Shown piece after piece: positions 33,828 through 41,190 of a stretch of DNA of 52,856 nt (the first letter of the stretch is position 1; each line of letters starts with the position of its first letter). The notes under the pieces are model-generated. The model made no database searches. It was given only the letters and a program-made list of their open reading frames with translations, and was not told the origin of the DNA. Source of the DNA: Bacteroidales bacterium (lineage in GTDB: Bacteria > Bacteroidota > Bacteroidia > Bacteroidales > F082); NCBI GenBank assembly GCA_017553625.1, contig JAFZKP010000011.1:1-52856 (forward strand), given 5' to 3'. A program made the position numbers and the translations under genes.

Positions 33828-33836
33828 TATCTTTGC
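33828..33836 (+). promoter_or_regulatory. Promoter -7 element for DUF4143 paralogue 2
   Basis: TATCTTTGC directly after the repeats, 55 bp before the ATG at 33891. Confidence 0.7.
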
Positions 33837-33890
33837 ACTGCAAAAATAGTAGTCGCTGACACCTGTTTTTGTAGTGACAAAGTTTAAAAT

Positions 33891-35222
33891 ATGGCTCAAA
33901 TCATTGAAAGAGAATCGTTTATAAACGAAATGCTATCCAAAAGATGGAATGGCAAAGTTAAGATTATTACTGGAATAAGACGCTGCGGAAAGTCGTTCCT
34001 GCTATCGGTGTTATACAAGAACCATCTTCTTGCTGAAGGCGTTACCGAAGACTGCTTTGTTGAGATTTCCCTGGACAAAAAATCAAACGTCAAATACAGA
34101 AACCCCAACGTGCTTTTCGATTATGTTGTCGGCAAAACCCAAGACGCTAACAAACGTTACTATGTCTTTATCGACGAAATACAACTGTCCTTAAAGATCA
34201 AGAACTCCGACATCGACGAAAGTCTTGTTCCTGAAGAAGACCGCGATTTGCTTTACACCACTTTCTACGACATACTCAACGATCTTGCAGGTCGCAAAAA
34301 TCTCGATGTTTATGTCACAGGATCAAATTCCAAGATGTTGTCAAAAGACATAGTCACCAACTTCCGCGACCGCGGCAGCGAAATCAAGGTTTTTCCACTG
34401 TCGTTCAAAGAGTATTATCCTATTTCAGGCATGGAAAAAACCGAGGCTTTTGAGGAATACCTCACCCATGGAGGCATGCCTTTGGCTGTTCTTGAACCCA
34501 ACGAAATTGAAAAGCGCAAATATCTCAAGGGATTGTTTACAAACGTGTATTTTAAAGATATTGTCGAGCGTTACAAGATAAAGGACGATGAAGTGCTGTC
34601 AGCTTTAGTCGATTCGTTGTCGTCGTCGGTAGGTTCGCTCACCAATCCCCACAACCTCGCCAACACTGCCAGTTCGTTGATGCATCGCAACATCTCCGAC
34701 CATACCATCAAAAACTACATCGATTATCTCGAAGACGCTTATCTTTTTGTGGATGCCAAACGCTATGATGTCAAGGGTAAAAAATATTTCGAGAACACTC
34801 AGAAATACTACGCTATGGACTTGGGCTTGAGAAATGCCCGTCTCAATTTCCGTCAACAAGAGAAATCGCATCTTATGGAGAACCTCATTTTCATGGAACT
34901 CATCCGCCGAGGCTACAGCGTCGATGTCGGCGTGGTTGAGATAACAAAGGTTGTCGATGGCAAGAAACAAAAATCTCAGTACGAAATTGATTTTATTGTA
35001 AACACAGGTGCCGAAAAAATCTACATCCAATCGGCTTTGAATGTCGACAGCCAAGAAAAACGCAATCAAGAGTCATTCTCATTGAAAAACTCCGGCGATT
35101 TCTTCCGAAAAATTGTCATCACCGAAGGCTCGTCCAAGCCATGGGTCGATGAAGACGGCATCACCTATATGGGCGTCATCCCATTTTTACTAAATGTATC
35201 GAATGATACAAAGATTATTTAA
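33891..35222 (+). CDS. AAA_14 / DUF4143 ATP-binding protein (paralogue 2)
   Basis: 443 residues. Walker A GIRRCGKS (about 28-35), Walker B YYVFIDEIQ, sensor-like VTGSNSK, then the DUF4143 region. Closely related to the gene at 36865 (shared YDVKGKKYF, NARLNFRQ and HLMENLI). In the nuclease-like C-terminus the usual E-x-K is replaced: EIDF is kept but the next strand reads IYIQSALNV, so cleavage activity is unlikely. It is alone behind its own promoter with perfect direct repeats. Function of the family unknown. Confidence 0.87.
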   Translation: MAQIIERESFINEMLSKRWNGKVKIITGIRRCGKSFLLSVLYKNHLLAEGVTEDCFVEISLDKKSNVKYRNPNVLFDYVVGKTQDANKRYYVFIDEIQLSLKIKNSDIDESLVPEEDRDLLYTTFYDILNDLAGRKNLDVYVTGSNSKMLSKDIVTNFRDRGSEIKVFPLSFKEYYPISGMEKTEAFEEYLTHGGMPLAVLEPNEIEKRKYLKGLFTNVYFKDIVERYKIKDDEVLSALVDSLSSSVGSLTNPHNLANTASSLMHRNISDHTIKNYIDYLEDAYLFVDAKRYDVKGKKYFENTQKYYAMDLGLRNARLNFRQQEKSHLMENLIFMELIRRGYSVDVGVVEITKVVDGKKQKSQYEIDFIVNTGAEKIYIQSALNVDSQEKRNQESFSLKNSGDFFRKIVITEGSSKPWVDEDGITYMGVIPFLLNVSNDTKII

Positions 35223-35283
35223 ATACTTTTGTTCCAGATAATGCTATCTTTCTATTAACTTTATGTTACTCATAAAGTTATGC

Positions 35284-35332
35284 TTTTCTATTTCGCAAAA
35301 AAAGAACTTTTTTGTTTTTGCAAAATAGAAAA
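35284..35332. repeat. 18-bp inverted repeat between DUF4143 paralogue 2 and DUF1016 gene
   Basis: Arms 35284-35301 and 35315-35332 (TTTTCTATTTCGCAAAAA and its complement) differ at one position. It lies 62 bp after the ATPase stop and about 40 bp before the next promoter; it may be a terminator or an operator. Confidence 0.7.
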
Positions 35333-35369
35333 ATGACGATTTTTATTGTTTTTATTTGGAAAGTTTCAT

Positions 35370-35378
35370 ATCTTTGCA
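35370..35378 (+). promoter_or_regulatory. Promoter -7 element for the DUF1016 gene
   Basis: TATCTTTGC near 35370-35378 precedes a leader of about 115 nt. The leader shows no clear motif. Confidence 0.65.
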
Positions 35379-35501
35379 CCTGATATGAGCCGTAAACTGA
35401 TTTTTATGAAATGCTATAAATTTGGATATGTTTAGCAATTCGTTTAATCAGATTTACAAGGCTGTTTAATGTGTTAAATGTTTAATTAAAAATTGTTTAG
35501 T

Positions 35502-36551
35502 ATGAATAAACCTGAATTTGTGAGAGACGGTAAACTTATTGTCGAAAGTAATTATTTGGATTGGCTAGGTGAAATAAAGCATCAAATTCACGAGGCACAA
35601 TATGAGGCGATGAAAGCAGTAAATACTACAATCATCAAATTATATTGGGAAATCGGCCGTTCAATAGCGGAGAAACAAGCCGAGGGTTGGGGTAAATCGG
35701 TTGTGGAACAGCTTTCAAAGGATATCCAGATTGAATTTCCAGAGATTAAAGGATTCGGTAGCCGAAATCTATGGTATATGATGCAGTTTTACGTTGAGTA
35801 TCAAGGAGATGAAAAACTGCAACCATTGGTTGCAGAAATTAGTTGGGCAAAGCATCTCGTTATTATGACTAAATGTAAGGACTCGCTGGAACGGCAGTTT
35901 TATATTCTTGCAACCAAAAAGTTCGGATGGACAAAAAATGTTTTGATTCACCATATAGAACAAAAATCATATGAGAAATATCTTATCGGACAGACTAATT
36001 TTGATAAAACATTGCCAGAGAAAATTCGCAATCAGGCGGCATTAGCGGTTAAAGATGATTATTTCGTCGGATATGGCGAATTGGGTGATAATCATTCGGA
36101 ATATGAACTTGAACAGAGTATTATAAATAATATTAGCTCGTTTCTTGCGGAGTTTGGAACCGATGTTATGTTTGCTGGCAGTCAGTATCGGCTTGAAGTC
36201 GGCGGTAAAGAGTATTTCGTTGACCTTATGCTTTATCATCGAAAGATGCAGTGCTTTATAGCGATTGAATTGAAAATTGGCGCGTTTGAGCCTGAATACA
36301 AAGGCAAGATGGAGTTTTATCTTAATGTAATAAATGACACAATACGTCTTTCTCACGAAAATCCTGCTATCGGAATTATTATTTGCAAATCGAAAAACCG
36401 TACCGTTGTTGAGTACGCATTGCGTAATTCAATGATGCCTATTGGCGTGGCAACATATAGCATAACCAGTGAATTACCGGATAATTATAAGCATTTGCTG
36501 CCAGAAGCCGATAAGATATCAAATAGATTGCAAAACTTGGTGATAGAATAA
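35502..36551 (+). CDS. DUF1016 / YhcG-type PD-(D/E)XK nuclease family protein
   Basis: 349 residues from the ATG at 35502. The N-terminal DUF1016 helical domain (about 15-165) has the family pattern LYWEIGRSIAEKQ, GWGKSVVEQLSKDI and SRNLWYMMQFY. The C-terminal nuclease domain has FVDLMLYHRKMQCFIAIELKIGAFEPEYKGKM, with Asp and Glu-x-Lys of the PD-(D/E)XK fold present. Such proteins often lie near restriction or mobile genes, and a role in DNA processing or defence is suspected. It is a stand-alone gene between two DUF4143 ATPases. Confidence 0.87.
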   Translation: MNKPEFVRDGKLIVESNYLDWLGEIKHQIHEAQYEAMKAVNTTIIKLYWEIGRSIAEKQAEGWGKSVVEQLSKDIQIEFPEIKGFGSRNLWYMMQFYVEYQGDEKLQPLVAEISWAKHLVIMTKCKDSLERQFYILATKKFGWTKNVLIHHIEQKSYEKYLIGQTNFDKTLPEKIRNQAALAVKDDYFVGYGELGDNHSEYELEQSIINNISSFLAEFGTDVMFAGSQYRLEVGGKEYFVDLMLYHRKMQCFIAIELKIGAFEPEYKGKMEFYLNVINDTIRLSHENPAIGIIICKSKNRTVVEYALRNSMMPIGVATYSITSELPDNYKHLLPEADKISNRLQNLVIE

Positions 36552-36583
36552 AATTCCAAAATTATTTTGTTTTCTCCAAAATC

Positions 36584-36727
36584 TTCATTATCTTTACACC
36601 GATAAAACATTTTGTGCTTATGTAGAAAACTATTAAAATATCATACTCCAGACATTTAGCAGTATTCACCTTGTCGAAAGTTTGGCGATTTTCGGATATA
36701 GAGGTTGAATAAAAGCTAAGAGTCGAA
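36584..36727 (+). repeat. Degenerate copy of the leader RNA element
   Basis: About 117 bp are near-identical to 38148-38263. The -7 box here is TATCTTTAC (36589-36597), with the conserved G changed to A, so this copy may be silent. The stem that is CGATAA/TTATCG in the other copy is CGATAA/TTGTCG here, keeping pairing through a G-U. It lacks the terminator part of the other copy. No protein-coding gene is convincing in 36552-36864. Confidence 0.75.
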
Positions 36728-36750
36728 TGTTTACATAACCTCCATTCCAA

Positions 36751-36861
36751 TGAACAAAAATGCGGAAATCTGCAAAAATGTTCAATAAATTTGCGTTGTA
36801 TTAAAAAAAAGTGTATTTTTGCTGAACAAAAATGCGGAAATTTGCAAAAACGTTCAATAAA
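36751..36861 (+). repeat. 39-bp direct repeats, one before and one just after the -7 box of DUF4143 paralogue 3
   Basis: 36751-36789 and 36823-36861 differ at two positions, with a 72-bp period. Each is bounded by the inverted pair TGAAC/GTTCA. A -7 box follows the first (TAAATTTGC, 36786-36794) and another immediately precedes the second (TATTTTTGC, 36814-36822), so the second repeat covers the transcription start. Confidence 0.8.
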
Positions 36862-36864
36862 AAT

Positions 36865-38100
36865 ATGATAAAACGCGATTTTTACCTTCAGAAGATTAAA
36901 AACAAGATGCACAACGGTATGATAAAAGTGATTACCGGCATCCGCAGATGTGGCAAGTCATTCATTTTATTTGACATTTTTCCTGAATATTTGAAGGAAA
37001 CTGGTGTCGATGATAGTCATATCATTAAAATAGATTTGGAAGACCGAAGAAACAAATCATTACGCAACCCAGACGCATTGCTTTCCTATATTGATGGTAA
37101 GATGCAGGATGACAAAATGTATTATATTCTTCTTGATGAAGTGCAGCATGTTCAGGAATTTGAAGATGTTTTGAACAGTTATCTGAAGATAAAAAACGCA
37201 GATGTTTATGTAACTGGTAGCAATTCCAAGTTTTTGTCGAAGGATGTCATAACCGAATTTCGTGGCAGAGGCGATGAAATAAAGATTAAACCATTGAGTT
37301 TCAATGAATTTGTTTCTGTTTATAATGGCTCAAAAGAAGAAGCTTTAAAAGAATATATCCTTTATGGCGGTTTGCCTATGGTTGCATTGACAAAAGAACC
37401 AATTGAAAAAGAAAAATATTTGAAAGACTTGTTTGAGACCACATACCTTCGTGATATAAAGGAATGCTATCATATAAAAAATGGCACTGAAATGGGAGAA
37501 TTGATCAGTATAGTGGCATCTTCCATAGGCGGGCTGACAAATCCGACCAAGCTTGTAAACACATTCAAAAGCGTGAAGAATATTGACATCTCCAAGAACA
37601 CAATCATCTCATATCTTGAGATGTTGCAGGATGTTTTTATGATTGAGAAATCAGACAGATATGATATAAAAGGCAAAAAATATATCAACACTCCCGCCAA
37701 GTATTATTTTGAAGATATGGGATTGCGTAATGCGCGTTTGAATTTCAGACAGATTGAAGAGACGCATCTTATGGAAAACCTGATTTACAATGAATTGCGA
37801 AGAAGAGGATGGTCGGTTGATGTGGGAGAGGTGCTTGTCAATGAGGTGGTCGAGGGGAAAAAAATGCGCAAACAATTGGAGGTCGATTTTGTTTGTAATC
37901 TTGGTTATAAACGATTGTATATTCAATCGGCTTATAGCATTGCTGATGACAATAAAAGAGAACAGGAATTGCGTCCTTTGCGTAATATCAATGACAGTTT
38001 TCAGAAAATAATAATAGTTTGGGACAATATCGTGCGTTACCAGAACAACGATGGAGTGCTTTATGTCAACATTTTTGATTTTCTGACAGAGGAATTATAG
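36865..38100 (+). CDS. AAA_14 / DUF4143 ATP-binding protein (paralogue 3)
   Basis: 411 residues from the ATG at 36865; the upstream ATG at 36832 lies within the direct repeat and gives an N-terminus without counterpart in paralogue 2. Walker A GIRRCGKS, Walker B YYILLDEVQ, VTGSNSK, then DUF4143 with EVDF followed by LYIQSAYSI, so the nuclease-like E-x-K is lost as in paralogue 2. It is flanked by the two copies of the leader RNA element (36584 and 38148). Function unknown. Confidence 0.86.
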   Translation: MIKRDFYLQKIKNKMHNGMIKVITGIRRCGKSFILFDIFPEYLKETGVDDSHIIKIDLEDRRNKSLRNPDALLSYIDGKMQDDKMYYILLDEVQHVQEFEDVLNSYLKIKNADVYVTGSNSKFLSKDVITEFRGRGDEIKIKPLSFNEFVSVYNGSKEEALKEYILYGGLPMVALTKEPIEKEKYLKDLFETTYLRDIKECYHIKNGTEMGELISIVASSIGGLTNPTKLVNTFKSVKNIDISKNTIISYLEMLQDVFMIEKSDRYDIKGKKYINTPAKYYFEDMGLRNARLNFRQIEETHLMENLIYNELRRRGWSVDVGEVLVNEVVEGKKMRKQLEVDFVCNLGYKRLYIQSAYSIADDNKREQELRPLRNINDSFQKIIIVWDNIVRYQNNDGVLYVNIFDFLTEEL

Positions 38101-38151
38101 CTTTATTTGTAAAAATACAGATAATGATTTGCTTTTCTAAAAACTATTTCA

Positions 38152-38160
38152 TATCTTTGC
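38152..38160 (+). promoter_or_regulatory. Promoter -7 element of the leader RNA
   Basis: TATCTTTGC. Transcription should start near 38165, at the beginning of the conserved leader. Confidence 0.75.
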
Positions 38161-38164
38161 ACCG

Positions 38165-38375
38165 ATAAAACATTTTATGCTTATGTAGAAAACTATTAAA
38201 ATATCATAATCCAGACATTTAGCAGTATTCATCTTATCGAAAGTTTGGCGATTTTCAGATAAAGAAATAGGAATAATGCTAAAAGTCACGCAATTAGCGT
38301 GTGCTTTTAACACCCGGTTTCTTTAGGTATGCCAAACACCTCGATAAGCGGATGCAAAAGTATCACGCTTTTTTT
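38165..38375 (+). ncRNA. Structured leader RNA with antiterminator/terminator switch, upstream of the novel operon
   Basis: The first part (to about 38263) is duplicated at 36584-36700 and contains the closing stem CGATAA (38163-38168) with TTATCG (38234-38239). The strand 38297-38308 (GCGTGTGCTTTT) can pair either with AAAAGTCACGC upstream (38281-38291) or with AAAAGTATCACGC downstream (38356-38368), which is followed by seven T (38369-38375). The two alternatives exclude each other, as in transcription attenuators and riboswitches. It could be a cis-acting leader for the genes from 38505 or an independent small RNA. No known RNA family was recognised. Confidence 0.7.
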
Positions 38376-38449
38376 ATGTTCCGACAAATCGGACTAACAA
38401 GGACCAACAAGGACTTCGGAGGAATGTGGAAAAGGCGGAAATTTGCAAA
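38369..38449 (+). promoter_or_regulatory. Recurrent promoter element with GGAC direct repeats (copy 2)
   Basis: Near copy of 5715-5793. GGACTAACAA and GGACCAACAA are tandem 10-bp repeats, followed by GGACTTCG; the TTCG is a -33 box, 19 bp before the -7-like GAAATTTGC (38438-38446). Transcription from here would give a leader of about 50 nt before the ATG at 38505, independent of the upstream leader RNA. Confidence 0.7.
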
Positions 38450-38504
38450 TAGATAAGAAAGATAATAACTTAACAACATAGTATTAACATTAAAAATTTT
38501 AATT

Positions 38505-38873
38505 ATGGGACTTCTTAACAACTTAAAAGACAGATTCAACAAAGCTGAATTTACTGTAGCACCTAACAAAAAACTTAAAACTATTTCTAAAGAATTTATG
38601 GAGGCTTTCGACCTTCAACTTGTATTCTACAAAGGCTCTGTGATTGCTGATGGCGATTTGACACTAGCAGCTCTCAATAAAAAAACTACAAAAGATGTAA
38701 ATGCTAAAGCCGACGGCATTAACATTAAAGGCAACACTAAAGTTGGCGATGCCGAAAAGATGTTTGACGCCAATTTCGGAGTAACTGTCCAAATTAAGGA
38801 CAAGAAAGGCGAGAAATGTGTGCCGAATGGAATTACCATCGGACAGGCAGCCCGTGGAGAGTATGAAAAGTAA
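38505..38873 (+). CDS. Duplicated-motif protein A (first gene of the novel operon)
   Basis: 122 residues, cytosolic, no signal or membrane segment. Two copies of a motif of about 45 residues: the first about 20-60 (KLKTISKEFMEAFDLQLVFY then ADGDLTLAAL), the second about 73-115 (GNTKVGDAEKMFDANFGVTV then NGITIG). The same motif forms the proteins at 38898 (N-terminal half) and 40548; this is the most divergent of the three. An N-terminal extension MGLLNNLKDRFNKAEF is unique to it. The family is unknown to me. Next gene is 24 bp away. Confidence 0.75.
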   Translation: MGLLNNLKDRFNKAEFTVAPNKKLKTISKEFMEAFDLQLVFYKGSVIADGDLTLAALNKKTTKDVNAKADGINIKGNTKVGDAEKMFDANFGVTVQIKDKKGEKCVPNGITIGQAARGEYEK

Positions 38874-38897
38874 AAACCAACCTTAAAACTAACAACT

Positions 38898-39572
38898 ATG
38901 GCATCATTTAAGATAACTGGCCAGATGAAGGTCAAGACGCTAAAGGAACAATTCATGAACAACTTCGGCACAGTTCTCCGGGTATATTACCACCATCGTT
39001 TTGCCGATGACAATGTCACTTTGGCTTCCATCCGTGGCGAAGGCGCGGTTGGTGGCGAACTGGACTGCGGCGAAAACGACATCGTGGGCGATTTTGAGGA
39101 ATTCATGATGGAATTGTACGGCATCGAGGTGCAAGTGGCTTCGCCCGACGATTCATATCTTGTGAACAACAGCCTTCGCCTTGGAGAAGTGAAAAATGTC
39201 GCAAAAGCAATTTCGGAAAACGGAAAGCAAGGCAAGAGCAAGTTTGTGTTCAATGGACAGGAATATGCCCTGAAAGGTCGTCTCGTTCACGCAGTTGTAA
39301 AGCATTTCATTGAAGAAAACCCAAATGTTACGATTGAAACATTGGATAAGACTTTCAACGTGACATCACGGAAGTTCGTTACGACACCTGTTATCGCGAT
39401 GACCACAACTGATAGCAGTGGTAAAGCTGGAGGAAATTATTACATGAATCCAGAAGATTTCATTTCTATTATTAATAATCAAATAGTGGTTTGGAATTAT
39501 TGGCCGATGAAATACTTCTCGGTGTTCATGGATACGGTGAAAAAGATTGGCTATTCGGTAGAAGAGGTATAA
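38898..39572 (+). CDS. Duplicated-motif protein B fused to the KAP-associated C-terminal domain
   Basis: 224 residues. Residues 1-100 are the duplicated motif (KVKTLKEQFMNNFGTVLRVY then DDNVTLASIR; second copy about 57-98). Residues about 121-224 are a separate domain shared with the C-terminus of the KAP NTPase at 41191: KGRLVHAVVKHFIEENP, TTTDSSGKAGG, IVVWNYWP and FMDTVKKIGY. That domain resembles one often found at the C-terminus of Bacteroidetes restriction- and defence-related proteins, but I cannot name it. The fusion links the motif family and the NTPase. Confidence 0.78.
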   Translation: MASFKITGQMKVKTLKEQFMNNFGTVLRVYYHHRFADDNVTLASIRGEGAVGGELDCGENDIVGDFEEFMMELYGIEVQVASPDDSYLVNNSLRLGEVKNVAKAISENGKQGKSKFVFNGQEYALKGRLVHAVVKHFIEENPNVTIETLDKTFNVTSRKFVTTPVIAMTTTDSSGKAGGNYYMNPEDFISIINNQIVVWNYWPMKYFSVFMDTVKKIGYSVEEV

Positions 39573-39592
39573 TTATTTAAAATTCAATCTAA

Positions 39593-40486
39593 ATGGAAAA
39601 CAAAGAATTAAAAATCACTTTTCAGCAACTATTGTCCATTGAAAGTCCTGATTCTAAAGTTATTAAATCAGGAAAGATACTATTTTGCAAACTAATGACG
39701 ATGGATGTCGATTTGCCAAAACTATTGACTTCTGGGCGTGACAAGATGCTCGCATATGTCAATAATTGGCGTAACAAATGGGATAAGGCAATCAATATGA
39801 TGAAAGACAATCCCAAGGTGGAATACATTATGTTTTTCATTCAGGACAACGAAACGCGAGAGTCGCGATTTGCGCTTACTGTCAAAGTGAAAGGTGTTAT
39901 CAGCCATTCTAAAATTAAGGATGCCGATAAAAACAGAACATATTTTGATTTTGAATTGGTTGACGATTTCCTAAATCTGGAAGGTCGAGCAGTCATCAAT
40001 TGGGTGGGACAAGCCCCTATGCAATATTGGTACAACAATGGTGACCCGACGCGAGGCATCAATCCAAAACAATTGGTGAAGATTGACGAACTGCCCTGCC
40101 AAACATCATTCATTACCTACGAAGAAGTCGTTTTAAACTTTCTGGATTTACAATACATCTTCAAAACAGAAGACAAAGATTGGAAAGAGAAGTTACAGGC
40201 TGTTAACTGTGTGTATGCCATTGTTGAAAAGGAAACAGGTAACACATACATCGGTGTCACCTATAATAATGATGGTATTTGGGGCAGATGGAAAGACTAT
40301 GCCGAAACAGGACATGGTGGTGATGTTGAACTGAAAAAGTACATCAAAAAAATCGAAGACGCTCACCGTTTTCAATGGACTATACTCGAAACATTACCAA
40401 AAGGCGTTTCTAATGTAACCGCCATTGCAAGAGAAAATCTGTACAAAGAAAAACTATGTAGCAGAGCTATGTTGAATAAAAACTAA
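39593..40486 (+). CDS. GIY-YIG nuclease-domain protein
   Basis: 297 residues. Residues 1-195 are an uncharacterised domain. The C-terminal 95 residues form a GIY-YIG domain: Tyr208 in CVYAI, YIG at 219-221, Arg232 in WGRW, Glu281 in ARENLYKEKL and an Asn close to the C-terminus, the expected catalytic set. Such domains cut DNA or RNA in homing, repair and restriction enzymes. The N-terminal region may provide target recognition. It is 20 bp after protein B and 61 bp before protein C, hence in the same operon. Confidence 0.82.
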   Translation: MENKELKITFQQLLSIESPDSKVIKSGKILFCKLMTMDVDLPKLLTSGRDKMLAYVNNWRNKWDKAINMMKDNPKVEYIMFFIQDNETRESRFALTVKVKGVISHSKIKDADKNRTYFDFELVDDFLNLEGRAVINWVGQAPMQYWYNNGDPTRGINPKQLVKIDELPCQTSFITYEEVVLNFLDLQYIFKTEDKDWKEKLQAVNCVYAIVEKETGNTYIGVTYNNDGIWGRWKDYAETGHGGDVELKKYIKKIEDAHRFQWTILETLPKGVSNVTAIARENLYKEKLCSRAMLNKN

Positions 40487-40547
40487 ATAAGGAGCATCGC
40501 CGAAAATCCTTTAAAGAGTAGGCAAAAACATTTAATAACTAATTATT

Positions 40548-40850
40548 ATGGCAGATTTCAGTATTGATGGCCGCATGAAGGTCAAGACTTTGAAGAAGCA
40601 GTTCAAAGAAGCTTTTGGCGCAACTTTGAGAGTTTACAAAGGACAAGGTTTTGCTGATGAAGATGCAACATTGGCATCAATCCGCGCTGAAGGCGCAAAA
40701 GGTGGCGAAGTTAAAGTCGTCGGCAACATGAAAGTCGGAAACTTTGAAGACAAAATCAAGGAAGTCTTCGGTATCAAGGTTCAGGTCGCTACAAAAGACG
40801 ATTCAGCCCTCGCTGACAACGGAATCACTTTAAGTGCTGCCGGTAAGTAA
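40548..40850 (+). CDS. Duplicated-motif protein C (stand-alone)
   Basis: 100 residues, just the two motif copies: residues 6-45 (GRMKVKTLKKQFKEAFGATL, FADEDATLASI) and 58-97 (GNMKVGNFEDKIKEVFGIKV, ADNGITLSAA). The internal repeat is clearest here, with G-x-MKV, F, FG, AD and TL in matching places. Predicted beta-alpha-beta-beta units; small, soluble. It is about half identical to the N-terminus of protein B. Function unknown. A short hairpin with T run follows at 40858-40890, which might reduce transcription of later genes. Confidence 0.77.
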   Translation: MADFSIDGRMKVKTLKKQFKEAFGATLRVYKGQGFADEDATLASIRAEGAKGGEVKVVGNMKVGNFEDKIKEVFGIKVQVATKDDSALADNGITLSAAGK

Positions 40851-40857
40851 ATGTTTT

Positions 40858-40890
40858 TAAGGAGAAGGCTCTCGGGTCTTCTCCTTTTTA
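40858..40890 (+). terminator. Possible weak internal terminator in the operon
   Basis: AAGGAGAAG and CTTCTCCTT pair around GCTCTCGGGT and are followed by TTTATAAAA. It lies between protein C and the gene at 40913 and could set the ratio of upstream to downstream gene expression. Confidence 0.6.
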
Positions 40891-40912
40891 TAAAACTTCA
40901 AAATTAATAATC

Positions 40913-41170
40913 ATGAGCGTAGAATATTATAAGAAAAAACTGATAGACCTCAGGTCTGACCTCGCTAAAGAAAAAGAGGCCAAGAAAAGAGACAACGAGC
41001 GTTATGCCGGTTACATCAAAAGCGCATCAACACCATCGTCAAAGGCAAGCTATCGCAAACAGAAAGTAGATCATGCTGCAAGTCACGACCGCCACATTGA
41101 AAGCATAAAACGTGACATTGAAAGAGCCAAAGAGAGTTTGGCGAGCGAAAGAAGAAGAGCAAAGAAATAA
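40913..41170 (+). CDS. Small basic coiled-coil protein
   Basis: 85 residues, rich in Lys, Arg, Glu and Ser. Two helical heptad stretches (EYYKKKLIDLRSDLAKEKEA and HIESIKRDIERAKESLASER) are linked by a polar segment, suggesting a helical hairpin. No Cys, no membrane segment. It resembles short uncharacterised coiled-coil proteins found next to unknown operons in Bacteroidetes. The KAP NTPase follows 20 bp downstream, so it may be an adaptor. Not recognised further. Confidence 0.7.
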   Translation: MSVEYYKKKLIDLRSDLAKEKEAKKRDNERYAGYIKSASTPSSKASYRKQKVDHAASHDRHIESIKRDIERAKESLASERRRAKK

Positions 41171-41190
41171 TAATATTTAAAGATTATTCC

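Noticed and set aside
36562-36912. A 116-codon reading frame on the minus strand
   Set aside because: It runs through the degenerate leader RNA copy and the 39-bp direct repeats, has low-complexity Phe/Ile/His composition and overlaps the start of a well-supported gene on the other strand.
38165-38375. tmRNA, RNase P RNA or SRP RNA at the leader region
   Set aside because: None of the diagnostic tRNA-like, CR or Alu-domain sequences is visible.
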